A stretch of 64,000 nt of DNA from Pseudomonadota bacterium (GCA_040384265.1 JAZKJM010000001.1:1-64000); one strand, 5' to 3'; shown: positions 40,510 to 50,626, numbered from the stretch's first letter. Made by a program: numbers and translations. The notes: generated by a model from the letters alone, not told the origin.

Positions 40510-42651
40510 ATGGCCCCGGTGCCAAAAACATCGCTCGCCTCACGCTTCACGATTCCGATCATGCGGAAGAACATCCGCAGCGCGTCGAAACGCACGGATA
40601 TCTTCTTCGCGCTGGGCGTGATTGGCATCATCTCGGTGCTGGTGCTGCCCATCGCGCCGATCCTGCTCGATATGCTGCTTGGCATCTCGATCACCATTTC
40701 GGTGCTGATCCTGATGACGGCCCTGTTCGTCAATAAACCGCTCGAACTCTCGGCCTTCCCGACCATTCTGCTCGTCTCAACCATGCTGCGCCTCTCGCTC
40801 AACATCGCCACCACGCGCTTGATTTTGAGCCATGGGCACGAAGGCGCCCACGCCGCCGGTCACGTGATTGAGGCCTTCGGCGGGTTCGTCGCGGGCGGTT
40901 CGGTGCTCATCGGTGCGATTGTGTTTGGCATTCTGACCATCATCAATTTCGTCGTGATCACCAAAGGTTCGGGCCGGATTGCCGAAGTCTCCGCGCGCTT
41001 CAGTTTGGACGCCATGCCCGGCAAACAAATGGCCATCGACGCTGATCTTTCGAGCGGCCTGATCGACGACAAACAAGCCAAAGCCCGCCGCAAAGAGCTG
41101 GAAGATGAAAGCACCTTCTATGGCTCGATGGATGGCGCCAGCAAATTCGTGCGCGGCGATGCGATTGCAGGCATTCTCATCACCTTCATCAACCTGATCG
41201 GCGGCATGGTCATCGGCATCGCGGTCAATGACCTGACCTTCGCCAAAGCCGTCGACACCTACACCAAACTCACCATCGGTGACGGCCTCGTCAGCCAAAT
41301 CCCAGCGCTGATTGTCTCGACCGCAGCGGGTATTCTCGTCACCAAAGCCGGCATCGACGGCTCGTCGGATAAGGCCGTCATCGGCCAGCTTTCGCGCATG
41401 CCGGCACCCCTTGGCATCACCAGCTTCCTGCTGCTGTCGTTCGCCATTTTGCCGGGCATTCCGTTCGCACCATTCTTCACGCTGGCACTCCTCACCGGCT
41501 ACCTCGCCTTTTCGATCCATAAAAACAACAAGGTTAAAAAAGCTGCCGAAACCACCGGTGGCGTACCCGGCATGCCTGCCATGCCCGGCGCACCCGGTGA
41601 GGCCAACGCACCGGTCGATGAAAAAATCTCCGATTCGCTGCAAATCGATAGCCTGCGGCTCGAGCTGGGCTACGGCCTGCTGCCGCTCATCAACTACCAA
41701 AAAGGCCACCGCCTGACCGAGCAAATCAAAGCCCTGCGCAAACAAGTCGCGCGCGAACTCGGCTTTGTGATGCCGCCCGTGCGCATTCAGGATAACATGC
41801 AGCTGCCCGCCAACAGCTATGTGTTCAAGGTCAAGGAAGTGGAAACCGCACGCGGCGACATTCGCCCGGATATGCTGCTGGTGATGGACCCGGCGGGCAA
41901 CACCATCAGCCTGCCCGGCGAAGAAACCATCGAGCCCACGTTCGGCCTGCCCGCCATGTGGGTGAGCGAGAACTACCGCGAAGAAGCGCTGTTTCGTAAC
42001 TACACGGTAGTCGATCCGCCAACCGTCATCACCACCCACCTCACCGAGGTGGTGAAAGACAACATGGCCGACCTTCTCTCCTACGCCGAAACGCAAAAGC
42101 TGCTCGACGATCTGGGTAAGGAGGAGCAAAAACTCATTTCCGAAACGATTCCGTCGCAGGTTTCCGTTTCCGGCGTGCAGCGCGTGTTGCAGAATTTGCT
42201 CGGCGAAATGATCTCCATCCGCGACCTGCCAACCATCATGGAAGCGGTGAGCGAATCCAGCCGTGTGACGCAGAATATCTCGCTCATCACCGAGCATGTA
42301 CGCATGCGCCTCGCCCGCCAGATCAGCCACCAAACCACCAACGAGGAGGGCTACATCCCGATCCTCGCCATGTCGCCCGCGTGGGAGCAATCCTTTGTTG
42401 AATCCCTCACTGGCGAGGGCGATGAGCGCACCCTCTCGATGGCGCCCAGCCGCATTCAGGAATTCATCACCATCGTCCGCCAGAAATATGAGGCGCTGAC
42501 CATGCAGGGTGAAATGCCGGTGCTGCTGACCAGCCCGACCATTCGCCCGTATGTACGCTCCATCATCGAGCGTTTCCGCCCGCAAACGCAGGTACTGAGC
42601 CAGAACGAAATCCACCCGAAAGCCCGCATTAAAACGGTAGGTCAGCTGTGA
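40510..42651 (+). CDS. flhA: Flagellar biosynthesis protein FlhA
   Basis: Core membrane component of the flagellar type III export gate. The 713-residue product has about eight N-terminal transmembrane helices, the FHIPEP-family signature region (GSGRIAEVSARFSLDAMPGK) and a large cytoplasmic C-terminal domain that docks chaperone-substrate complexes. An AGGGA site precedes the ATG. Its TGA overlaps the GTG start of flhF by three bases within GTGA. Confidence 0.98.
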   Translation: MAPVPKTSLASRFTIPIMRKNIRSASKRTDIFFALGVIGIISVLVLPIAPILLDMLLGISITISVLILMTALFVNKPLELSAFPTILLVSTMLRLSLNIATTRLILSHGHEGAHAAGHVIEAFGGFVAGGSVLIGAIVFGILTIINFVVITKGSGRIAEVSARFSLDAMPGKQMAIDADLSSGLIDDKQAKARRKELEDESTFYGSMDGASKFVRGDAIAGILITFINLIGGMVIGIAVNDLTFAKAVDTYTKLTIGDGLVSQIPALIVSTAAGILVTKAGIDGSSDKAVIGQLSRMPAPLGITSFLLLSFAILPGIPFAPFFTLALLTGYLAFSIHKNNKVKKAAETTGGVPGMPAMPGAPGEANAPVDEKISDSLQIDSLRLELGYGLLPLINYQKGHRLTEQIKALRKQVARELGFVMPPVRIQDNMQLPANSYVFKVKEVETARGDIRPDMLLVMDPAGNTISLPGEETIEPTFGLPAMWVSENYREEALFRNYTVVDPPTVITTHLTEVVKDNMADLLSYAETQKLLDDLGKEEQKLISETIPSQVSVSGVQRVLQNLLGEMISIRDLPTIMEAVSESSRVTQNISLITEHVRMRLARQISHQTTNEEGYIPILAMSPAWEQSFVESLTGEGDERTLSMAPSRIQEFITIVRQKYEALTMQGEMPVLLTSPTIRPYVRSIIERFRPQTQVLSQNEIHPKARIKTVGQL

Positions 42652-43694
42652 GAATGAAGCAAATCAGTGCGGCGACGATTCAGGAGGCCCTCGCACTGGC
42701 GCGGCGCGAACTGGGCGAGGATGCGGTGCTGCTTGAAACCAAAAAATCCGGCCGTGGCAAAGGCGTTGTCGTCGTGTTCGCGGTGGATGAACCCGATGAG
42801 CGGCTGTTCGATGACGACCTGATCGAAGACCCCGCCGACATCATGCCCTTCAGCCCGCACATCACCCGCCCGGCGACTGCACGGGTGGAACTGGAGCACC
42901 CGGCCCTACCCATCGTCACCGAAGCACTCGCCTATCACGGCGTGCCCGAACCGCTCGCCAGCCGCATGCTCGCCACCCTGCACCGCTTGCCGCTGAAGGC
43001 GGATGCGCTGCTCGAAGTCGCCCAAAGCGCCCTCAGCGAAACACTCGCCGCCCATTTCGTGTTCAAACCCATCGCCACCGGTAGCACCACGCCGCCAGAG
43101 CGCGCGCTGATGTTTGTCGGCCCGCATGGCGCTGGCAAAACCGCGACCCTCTCGAAGCTGGCGACCGAACTGGTGATGCAGAACAAACCCGTCGTCATCA
43201 TCTCCACCGACACGGAGCGCATGAACGGCGCGGACAGCCTGCAGCATCTCGCCGAAATCCTGAAATGCGATTTCTATACCTGCGACACGCGCATGCAGCT
43301 CAAAATTCTCACCACCCAATATCAGGGCAAAGCCTGGGTGCTGATCGATAGCGCGGGCGCGAACATTTATGAATTCGCGCAAATGAAAGCGCTCGGCGAG
43401 CTGGCCGGGCTGCAAGGCATCGAGCCCATTCTCGTCTGCCCGGCCGGGATGGATGCGGACGAAGCGCAGGAAATGGCCAGCGTGTTCACCTTCCTCAGCA
43501 TCGAGCGCACCATCATCACCCGCATGGATGCCGTGCGCCGCCTGAAAGCCCTGTTCACCGCCGTTTCCGCCGGTGGCTATGCACTTGCCAACCTCACCCA
43601 TTCCGCCGTGCCGACGGATGCCTGCACCGCCCTTTCCGCCCCGGCACTTTCACGCCTGATGCTCCGCCATGTGCGCGAGCGAATGACCCATTAA
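42648..43694 (+). CDS. flhF: SRP-family GTPase FlhF
   Basis: Probable FlhF, the GTPase that sets the place and number of polar flagella. The N-terminus (MRMKQISAATIQEALALARR) matches family FlhF; the NG domain has GPHGAGKTATLSKLA as G1 and the G3 motif as DSAG in place of the usual DTAG. Product length is 348. GTG at 42648 is preferred because the family N-terminus begins there; ATG at 42654 is possible. It is coupled to flhA. Confidence 0.9.
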   Translation: MRMKQISAATIQEALALARRELGEDAVLLETKKSGRGKGVVVVFAVDEPDERLFDDDLIEDPADIMPFSPHITRPATARVELEHPALPIVTEALAYHGVPEPLASRMLATLHRLPLKADALLEVAQSALSETLAAHFVFKPIATGSTTPPERALMFVGPHGAGKTATLSKLATELVMQNKPVVIISTDTERMNGADSLQHLAEILKCDFYTCDTRMQLKILTTQYQGKAWVLIDSAGANIYEFAQMKALGELAGLQGIEPILVCPAGMDADEAQEMASVFTFLSIERTIITRMDAVRRLKALFTAVSAGGYALANLTHSAVPTDACTALSAPALSRLMLRHVRERMTH

Positions 43695-43705
43695 AGGAGT
43701 ACGCC

Positions 43706-44491
43706 ATGTCCGAACCCATCCCAGCAAGCGCCCCGGCCCCCCTTCGCGGCGAGAACATCATCGCGGTTGCGTCGGGCAAAGGCGGCGTCGGTAAAACATG
43801 GTTTTCGATCACCCTTGCCCATCTGTTCGCCCGCGCCGGTCGCAAAGTGCTGCTGTTCGATGGCGATATCGGCCTGGCCAATGTGGACGTGCAGCTGGGG
43901 CTGACCCCCACCCGCGACCTCGGCGCAGTTTTCTCCGGCCAGTGCCGCATGCGCGACGCCATCACCCATTACGAAGGCGGCAAATTCGATATCCTCGCGG
44001 GCCGTTCCGGCTCCACCTCCATGGCCAATCTCGGCGCCAGCCGCATGACACCAGCCGCCGAACAGCTGGTCGATCTCGCCCGCGATTATGATTTCGTCAT
44101 CATCGACCTTGGCGCAGGCATCGAGCAACACGTGCAGGTCATGTCCTCGCTCGCCAGCAAAGTGATCGTCGTGCTGACGGATGACCCAACCTCGCTGACG
44201 GATGCCTATGCCTTCATCAAGCTGTGCGTCACCCGGCCGCACGCGCCGGCAGTGCATGTGGTGGTGAACCAGGCCGCCTCGCAGAAAGAAGGCGACGCCA
44301 CCTATGCCGCCATCAACCGTGCGACGACTAATTTCCTCAAAATTTCACCGCCCCTGCTCGGCGTGATTCGCAAGGATAACAAGGTTAAGGACGCCATCCG
44401 CAGCCAGTCTTCGCTGCTCGAAAAAGCGCCGCACACCACCGCGGCGACGGATGCAGCGGCCATTTCCATCAAGCTGCTGAAAAAAGATTAG
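43706..44491 (+). CDS. flhG: MinD-like ATPase FlhG (FleN/YlxH)
   Basis: Deviant-Walker ATPase that limits flagellar number together with FlhF. The 261-residue product has SGKGGVGKTWFSITLAHL with the signature lysine, LLFDGDIGLANVDVQLGL, and VIIDLGAGIEQHVQ. A strong AAAGGAG site precedes the ATG. Position directly after flhF supports the name. Confidence 0.93.
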   Translation: MSEPIPASAPAPLRGENIIAVASGKGGVGKTWFSITLAHLFARAGRKVLLFDGDIGLANVDVQLGLTPTRDLGAVFSGQCRMRDAITHYEGGKFDILAGRSGSTSMANLGASRMTPAAEQLVDLARDYDFVIIDLGAGIEQHVQVMSSLASKVIVVLTDDPTSLTDAYAFIKLCVTRPHAPAVHVVVNQAASQKEGDATYAAINRATTNFLKISPPLLGVIRKDNKVKDAIRSQSSLLEKAPHTTAATDAAAISIKLLKKD

Positions 44492-44510
44492 CGGGCACGA
44501 AAGGGCAGCG

Positions 44511-46376
44511 ATGACAGAACCGATAGCAGCGCCCGCCCCCATCAGCAACCTGGCGACGATCCAGCCGGTTTCCGTCACCGCGCCCAACCCGGAAACGGGC
44601 GGCAGCCATGGCAACCCGCTCGCGACTGTCCCGGCGGGCACCACGGTCGAAGGCTTTGTCGTCAACCGCGATGCGCAGAACAACCCCATCGTCCGCACCG
44701 CCCTTGGCGACCTGCAGGTGACCAGCGATGTCTTTCTCAAAACCGGCAGCGAAGTCGTGTTCAGGGTCGATCCCACGCAAACCACCCTCGCCCGCATCGT
44801 CACCGTCGATGGGTTAACCCCGCAGGATTACAACGCACAAAACAGCCGCGGGCTGACGCGCGACACCATCTCCACCAGCGGCCTTGCCGCCGCGCTGCCA
44901 AATGCCCCCACCCAAGCCGCCAGCGGCAGCACGTCCGCCGCGCCCGCCAACCCGGTGCTGCAAGCAGTCGTGTTGCAAGCCACCCCGGCCACCGCACCCG
45001 TGCTCACTAGCGCCCTGCAGCAGCTACAAACCGCCTTGCCCGCCGTCGCCGCGCAGCTGGCCCAACTCAATCAACTCAGCGCCGGCACCCCGCTCAAACT
45101 GACCGTGCTGGATGTGCGGCTGCCGCCCATCCCCATTTCGCTCGCCGCCCTGCCCGAAACGCATTTGCCCGATAGCCTGCTGCCCCCACGCCCCGGCACG
45201 CCACAACCGCAAACCGCCACCACTCTTGCGGCCGCCCCACCCTTGGCAAACGCCACCCCCGCGCCCGCACCGGCTGCCTATGCCACTGCGGCACCAACAC
45301 CAGAAGCCGACCCCATCGCCGCCGCGCCACTCACCAAGCCGCAGGCCCCCACCGCGCCTGCTCCCGCCGTTCAAGGGGAAGCGGAAGCCCCCGCTGCTAC
45401 CAAGCAGCCCACCATTGCCACCCAACCCGCGCCGATAGTCGCCCCACCTGCCGCGCCCATCGCCGCGAAAACGCCCGCTGTTGCCTCCAACCAGCCTACG
45501 GTCGAAGCCAGCGTCATCGGCCATGAGCCCGACGGCGCGACCATTCTGCACACGCCGTTTGCGACCCTGAAAGTCTACACCACGCAACCGCTGCCCACCG
45601 GCACCACCCTGCTTGTCAGCGCGCAGGCGGATGCAACCGGCAAGCCCGCGCCCATCACCCCACTGACCCCCGGCGAAACCATCATCAGCAGCGTCACCCG
45701 CACATGGGATGGGCTCGACCAGCTCATCAGCACCATCAAAACCGCCAATCCGGACCTCGCGCGCGACGTGCAGCAGCGCCTGCCTGCCATCAACCACCAC
45801 CTCACCAGCAACTTGATTTTCTTCATTGCTGCGGTGAAACAGGGCGATCCGGAGGCGCTGCTTGGCAAGCGCCTCGCCCGCCAGCTCGAACTGGCCGCGC
45901 CTGAACTCATGGCCCGCCTGCGGCAGGACATCACCCAGATGCAGCAGGCCTACACCGATTCACCACTGCCGCACTGGTCGTCCATCATGCTGCCGATGAT
46001 GTTCGGGCAGGAGCTGGTGCAAGCGCGGCTGTTTATCAGCAAGGATCCCGAGCAGGCCGATAAAAAAACCGACAGCGAGGGGCGCAGCCAGCGCTTCGTG
46101 CTCGAAGTCGGCATGAACGCCATCGGCCCGATGCAGTTCGATGGCTTCATCAAAGCGGCGGATCGCACCAAGTCTTTTGACCTTATCGTCCGCACCGCGC
46201 AGCCGCTCGATGCCGAGATCAGCCAGGGCATCCGCGCTATTTTCGACAGTAGCGCGCAGATCACCGGCATCCGCGGGCAACTGCTGTTTCAGGCGGGCGA
46301 GCACCATTTCGTCCGCCCGCTGGCGGATGTGCGGCCAACCGCCAGCGGCAGCGCCAGCAACACAATCCTTGCCTGA
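44511..46376 (+). CDS. Probable flagellar hook-length control protein (FliK-like)
   Basis: Large protein of 621 residues with a very Pro/Ala/Thr-rich central segment (about residues 125-335) and a more ordered C-terminal domain near 530-610 (FVLEVGMNAIGPMQFDGFI, then the strand-rich SFDLIVRT). This layout resembles FliK: long disordered ruler plus folded switch domain. Sequence identity to FliK is not obvious by eye, so the call is based on architecture and its place after flhG. Confidence 0.6.
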   Translation: MTEPIAAPAPISNLATIQPVSVTAPNPETGGSHGNPLATVPAGTTVEGFVVNRDAQNNPIVRTALGDLQVTSDVFLKTGSEVVFRVDPTQTTLARIVTVDGLTPQDYNAQNSRGLTRDTISTSGLAAALPNAPTQAASGSTSAAPANPVLQAVVLQATPATAPVLTSALQQLQTALPAVAAQLAQLNQLSAGTPLKLTVLDVRLPPIPISLAALPETHLPDSLLPPRPGTPQPQTATTLAAAPPLANATPAPAPAAYATAAPTPEADPIAAAPLTKPQAPTAPAPAVQGEAEAPAATKQPTIATQPAPIVAPPAAPIAAKTPAVASNQPTVEASVIGHEPDGATILHTPFATLKVYTTQPLPTGTTLLVSAQADATGKPAPITPLTPGETIISSVTRTWDGLDQLISTIKTANPDLARDVQQRLPAINHHLTSNLIFFIAAVKQGDPEALLGKRLARQLELAAPELMARLRQDITQMQQAYTDSPLPHWSSIMLPMMFGQELVQARLFISKDPEQADKKTDSEGRSQRFVLEVGMNAIGPMQFDGFIKAADRTKSFDLIVRTAQPLDAEISQGIRAIFDSSAQITGIRGQLLFQAGEHHFVRPLADVRPTASGSASNTILA

Positions 46377-46403
46377 GCGCCCGCGCTGCGGTAGCACACT
46401 GGC

Positions 46404-47411
46404 ATGAACGCACCCGCGAAACTCCTCCAGCCACGGGCTGACATCTCCCGCCTGCGCACGCTTGTCGACGCCGATCTGGCGCGCGTCAATGCCGTCATCG
46501 CCGCGCACGGCCACAGCAACATCGCGCTCATCAATGATCTGACCTCCCACATCGTCGCCGCCGGCGGCAAGCGGCTGCGGCCCTGCCTGACCATCGCCGC
46601 CGCCATGCTCTGCGGCTACACCGGCGAGCGCCATGTGCGGCTAGCCGCCTGCGTCGAGTTCATCCACACCGCGACCCTGCTGCATGACGACGTGGTCGAT
46701 GAGAGCGACCTGCGCCGTGGCACCGCCACCGCCAACGCCCTATGGGGCAATAAAACCAGCGTCCTCGTCGGGGATTTCCTGCTCAGCCGCGCCTTCCAGC
46801 TGATGGTGGCCGATGGCTCGCTCGATGTGCTGAAGATCCTCTCGGATGCCGCCGCAATCATCTCCGCCGGTGAAGTGCACCAGCTGATGGTCAGCCACGA
46901 TCTCGCCATCACCCAAACGGTGTATGAAGAAGTGATTTCCGCCAAAACCGCCGCCCTTTTCGCCGCCGCCTGCGAGCTTGGCGCAGTGGTCAGCGACCAG
47001 CCCCAATGGCGCGATGCGCTGCGCTGCTATGGCCAGGCCCTCGGCATGGCTTTCCAACTGGTGGATGATGCGCTTGATTACCAGGCCAGCGAAGCCGAAC
47101 TCGGCAAAGCCATCGGCGATGATTTCCGCGACGGCAAAGTCACCCTGCCCGTCATTTTTGCCTATGCGGATGGCTCAGCCGAAGAACGCGCTTTCTGGGA
47201 ACAGGCGCTCGAAAGCGGCGAAACCATCAGCGCGGAGAACCTGAAGCGCGCCAAGCAACTGCTCGCCAGCCACGACGCCTTCACAAAAACCCATAATGTA
47301 GCGCAAGCCTTCGTCACGCAGGCCTGCGAGGCGTTGGCCATCTTCCCCCCATCCCCCGCCAAAGACGCGATGATGGAAGCCGCCCGCTTCGCCGTCGAGC
47401 GTTCGCACTAA
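46404..47411 (+). CDS. ispB: Polyprenyl diphosphate synthase (octaprenyl type)
   Basis: Makes the long-chain isoprenoid tail, most likely for ubiquinone. The 335-residue all-helical protein has the first Asp-rich motif LLHDDVVDESDLRRG and the second as QLVDDALDYQ, with GGKRLRP upstream. Small residues before the first motif suggest a long-chain product, but chain length cannot be assigned from sequence alone. Downstream of the flagellar cluster without an obvious functional link. Confidence 0.92.
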   Translation: MNAPAKLLQPRADISRLRTLVDADLARVNAVIAAHGHSNIALINDLTSHIVAAGGKRLRPCLTIAAAMLCGYTGERHVRLAACVEFIHTATLLHDDVVDESDLRRGTATANALWGNKTSVLVGDFLLSRAFQLMVADGSLDVLKILSDAAAIISAGEVHQLMVSHDLAITQTVYEEVISAKTAALFAAACELGAVVSDQPQWRDALRCYGQALGMAFQLVDDALDYQASEAELGKAIGDDFRDGKVTLPVIFAYADGSAEERAFWEQALESGETISAENLKRAKQLLASHDAFTKTHNVAQAFVTQACEALAIFPPSPAKDAMMEAARFAVERSH

Positions 47412-47429
47412 ATCAGTATTGAAGAAGGA

Positions 47430-48479
47430 TTATTCCCCCGACGCAGGCGCGTCCATGCTCGTGTCAGGCGCAGTGCGGGTGTTTTTCGTCGGCGCAGCGG
47501 CTTTTGCATCATCCGACTTAATCAGCCCCGCTTCACGGAAATAGCGCAGCGCGCCCGGGTGAATCGGCGCAATCAACCCGGCCGAAACCATGCGTTCCTT
47601 ATCGAGCGTCGCGAACACGAAATGCAGGGTTTTGAAGCTGTCGAAATTATCGAACACCGCTTTGGTGAGTTGATACACCGTTTCCTCATCCGCATCCGCC
47701 GTGGTCACCAGCGTCGCTTTCACGCCGAAGGTCGGCGTGTTCTGCGGGTTGCCCTGATACATGCCGCCGGGAATTGCCGTGCGCGCATAGAACGGGTTTT
47801 CGGCAAGCAGCTTGTTCACTTCCGCACCCTCAACCGGGATAATTTTCGCCCCGCAATTGGTGGTGATTTCCTGAATCAGTCCGTTCGGGTGACCCGCCGC
47901 AAACACCATCGCGTCGATCTTGCCATCGCACAGCTCTTTCGCCGCATCCGTTGGTTTCAGCTCGCTTGCTTCCTCGAAGGAGCGCTTGGTCCAGCTATGC
48001 AGCTCCATCAGGCTCTGCATGATTTCACGCATGCCCGACCCGGCATCGCCAAGGTTCACGCGCTTGCCTTTAAGGTCGGAGAATTGCTTGATGTTGCTGT
48101 TCTTGCCAACGGCCACCGTGAACATTTCGCTATGCAACGAAAACACCGAGCGCAAATCACGGAATGGCGGGCCATCCGCAAACACCCCTTCGCCGCGATA
48201 GGCGTTATACTGCCAATCCGACTGTACGATGCCGAAGCTGATTTCCCCATCCCGCAGCGCGCGGATGTTATAGATCGAGCCACCGGTCGATTCGACAAAG
48301 CAGCGAATCCCATGCTCCTTGCGCCCGCGATTAATGAGGCGGCAAATCGCCCCGCCCGCCGGATAATACACCCCCGTCACCGAGCCGGTGCCAATGGTAA
48401 TGATATTTTCCTGCGCCCGTGCCTGTGGCGTCAACGCCACCACCAACACAGCCAACAATCCCGCGAACATGATCTTCAT
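47430..48479 (-). CDS. TAXI family TRAP transporter solute-binding protein
   Basis: Periplasmic binding protein of the TRAP-associated extracytoplasmic immunogenic (TAXI) family. The 349-residue product has a signal peptide (cleavage near PQARAQENI), then IGTGSVTGVYYPAGGAICR as the family signature and a two-lobed body. An extra C-terminal Ala/Thr-rich tail is present. No TRAP permease gene is adjacent, so its transporter must be elsewhere or it acts alone, for instance as a sensor partner. The regulator gene directly upstream is on the same strand. Confidence 0.9.
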   Translation of the reverse strand: MKIMFAGLLAVLVVALTPQARAQENIITIGTGSVTGVYYPAGGAICRLINRGRKEHGIRCFVESTGGSIYNIRALRDGEISFGIVQSDWQYNAYRGEGVFADGPPFRDLRSVFSLHSEMFTVAVGKNSNIKQFSDLKGKRVNLGDAGSGMREIMQSLMELHSWTKRSFEEASELKPTDAAKELCDGKIDAMVFAAGHPNGLIQEITTNCGAKIIPVEGAEVNKLLAENPFYARTAIPGGMYQGNPQNTPTFGVKATLVTTADADEETVYQLTKAVFDNFDSFKTLHFVFATLDKERMVSAGLIAPIHPGALRYFREAGLIKSDDAKAAAPTKNTRTAPDTSMDAPASGE

Positions 48480-48503
48480 AACAGCTACCCTCAAAACGCG
48501 TGG

Positions 48504-48956
48504 TTAGTAGAGGCGATTCATATACTCCGTCCAGAAACGCTCCAGATTATGCATCGATTTATTGCTCTCGCTCAGGAAAGCGAGCCCCGAGCTGCGCTTA
48601 TCCAGCTCGCTGACATTGCGCTCGATCAGCGCATCCATTTTCTGCACCAGCGTTGCGCCTTTTTCCGACAGCTTCACGCGGGTGGAACGCTTGTCATGCG
48701 GCGCTTTTTCCTGAATCAGGTAACCGGTTTCAACCAGGTGCTTCACGTTATACGACACGTTCGTACCGAGGTAATAGCCGCGGTTGGTCAGTTCCCCCAC
48801 CGTCAGCTGGTCGCCGCCGATGTTGTAGAGAATCAGCGTCTGCACGTTGTTGATGTCTTCGACCTTCAGGCGATCGAGCTCGCTTTTCACCACATCGAGG
48901 AAGCGCCGGTGCAGACGCTCAATCAAAAGAATGGTTTCGAGATAGACCTGCTTCAT
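48504..48956 (-). CDS. MarR family regulator, LdtR-like
   Basis: Winged-helix regulator of 150 residues. Similar in sequence features to LdtR of Rhizobiales (DINNVQTLILYNIGGDQLT and RGYYLGTNVSYNVKHLVETG are characteristic), which controls an L,D-transpeptidase gene and stress tolerance. The ortholog call is from memory of the family, not a search. It lies 24 bases upstream of the TAXI gene and downstream of the histidine kinase, all on the minus strand. Confidence 0.85.
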   Translation of the reverse strand: MKQVYLETILLIERLHRRFLDVVKSELDRLKVEDINNVQTLILYNIGGDQLTVGELTNRGYYLGTNVSYNVKHLVETGYLIQEKAPHDKRSTRVKLSEKGATLVQKMDALIERNVSELDKRSSGLAFLSESNKSMHNLERFWTEYMNRLY

Positions 48957-49008
48957 TGTTGTCTCCGTTGAATTATTTCCAGCTTATGTTCTGGCATAAT
49001 GGGTGATG

Positions 49009-50499
49009 TTAATCAAGCAGCGCGGGATCGGAGGTGAGCCGCACCGTCACCAGCGTGCCATCGCCGGGCGTGCTCTCGATTTTGATTTTGCCGTGATGCA
49101 GGTCCACCAACCGTTTGGTGAGCGGCAGGCCCAGCCCGGCGCCCTCATATTTACGGTTCAGCCCCGAATCTGCCTGGTTAAATGTCGAAAACGCCTTACG
49201 AATATCCGCATCTGACATGCCGATGCCGCTGTCTTTTACCGTCAGCGTGAAATAATAAATGCCCTGCCGCCCGGCTTCCGCCCGCGCGCTCACCGTCACT
49301 TTGCCACCCTCATCCGTGAACTTAATCGCGTTGGAAAGCAGGTTGAGCAGAATCTGCACCAGCCGCACCGGATCGCCGATGATTTTAGGCATTTTCTCCG
49401 GCAGGTCCGTATAGATATCAATCTTGCGCTGGTGCGCCTGCCCGGCCACGATCCGCAGCGCTTTTTCGATCACTTTGGCGATATTAAGCGAGCTGAACGT
49501 CACGCTCAGCTTGCCAGTTTCGGCCTTCGTCAGGTCGAGGATGTCATTAATTACATCCAGCAAATGGCGGCCGGAATCCTGAATATCGCGCGCATATTCA
49601 ACATACTTCGGATGGCCGAGCGAACCGAATTGCTGCTCGCCAATCATCGCCGAAAAGCCGATAATCGCGTTCAGCGGCGTGCGCAATTCATGGCTCACAT
49701 TCGCCAGGAATTGCGATTTCGCCTGGCTGGCCGCCTCCGCCGTCTGGCGGGATTTTTCCAGCTCCGAGCTCTTGCGCGACAGGCGGCTATCGCGATCCTC
49801 GATCTCTTTGAGCATGGCGTTGAACGAATCGGTCAGCGCCTGAATTTCCTTCGGCACCGTGTTCAGCACCCCGGGCACCACCCGCAACGCATAATCCTTA
49901 TAAAGCGACACACGCTGTGCGGTCGAGGAAATCTGGCGGATCGGCTTGATCAGCGCACGCTGCAACCGCAGCCCCAGCAACCAGCAGAAAAACGCAAGGC
50001 AAAGGCCCAACAGCACCGAGATCATCAGCCAGACAACGGCGTAATCGATGATCGACGGCGTCGAGGCCACCAGTGTCACCGCCCCGGTCGGCTCCGGCAA
50101 GCGGCGCTTGATGATAGGCACAGTGACGACAATTTTCTGGAATTCGCGCGCATCGTTGGCCAGCTGATTGCAGCTACGCTGCAGGCTTGTCTGTTCGCCA
50201 TCCTTCTGCCCCTGGCTGAAACCGCGCGCCACGTTGTTGCGGTCATACACGCAGGCGAGGATCAGGTCCTTGTTCGCGGCCACCGCCTCCAGCGCAGCGT
50301 TGCTGCTGCTATTGTCGATACCCTCGACATCCCCCAAATCGAGCGCCACCATACGCGCCTGAATGGTCAGCGCCCGCGCCTGGTTGGCCCGCAGTTCAAA
50401 GAACGAAACACAGGTCAGCGTGAGCGTCAGCACGCAGATAAACACGGCGCATAGAAGCGCAACGCTATTACGATACAGCTGTTGGACCGAAAAAATCAT
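49009..50499 (-). CDS. Membrane sensor histidine kinase
   Basis: Two-component sensor of 496 residues. The N-terminal transmembrane helix (about 12-32) is followed by a periplasmic domain resembling CHASE8, a second helix (about 155-178), a HAMP domain, a short coiled coil, HisKA with the phosphorylated His270 in SHELRTPLNAIIGF, and a HATPase domain with the N box (LLSNAIKFTDEGG), DSGIGMS and GAGLGLPLTK. No receiver domain or response-regulator gene is adjacent, so it is an orphan kinase. ATG at 50499 is preferred to a longer start. Confidence 0.93.
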   Translation of the reverse strand: MIFSVQQLYRNSVALLCAVFICVLTLTLTCVSFFELRANQARALTIQARMVALDLGDVEGIDNSSSNAALEAVAANKDLILACVYDRNNVARGFSQGQKDGEQTSLQRSCNQLANDAREFQKIVVTVPIIKRRLPEPTGAVTLVASTPSIIDYAVVWLMISVLLGLCLAFFCWLLGLRLQRALIKPIRQISSTAQRVSLYKDYALRVVPGVLNTVPKEIQALTDSFNAMLKEIEDRDSRLSRKSSELEKSRQTAEAASQAKSQFLANVSHELRTPLNAIIGFSAMIGEQQFGSLGHPKYVEYARDIQDSGRHLLDVINDILDLTKAETGKLSVTFSSLNIAKVIEKALRIVAGQAHQRKIDIYTDLPEKMPKIIGDPVRLVQILLNLLSNAIKFTDEGGKVTVSARAEAGRQGIYYFTLTVKDSGIGMSDADIRKAFSTFNQADSGLNRKYEGAGLGLPLTKRLVDLHHGKIKIESTPGDGTLVTVRLTSDPALLD

Positions 50500-50626
50500 C
50501 CCGGCAACGCTACACCAGCCCAACCAAGAAATCATTAAGTGAATCGCGCTGATTCACAGCTACTTACCAAATATAACATTTGCGACACCGCCGCGCCCAT
50601 GCTACCGCCCAGCTAAGGAGAATCAT

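Noticed and set aside
40777-42615. 612-codon minus-strand open frame opposite flhA
   Set aside because: Antisense to flhA, no start context, His/Asp-rich composition typical of shadow frames.
44880-45500. DNA-level tandem repeat in the FliK-like gene
   Set aside because: The sequence is compositionally biased (Pro, Ala, Thr codons) but has no exact repeat unit.
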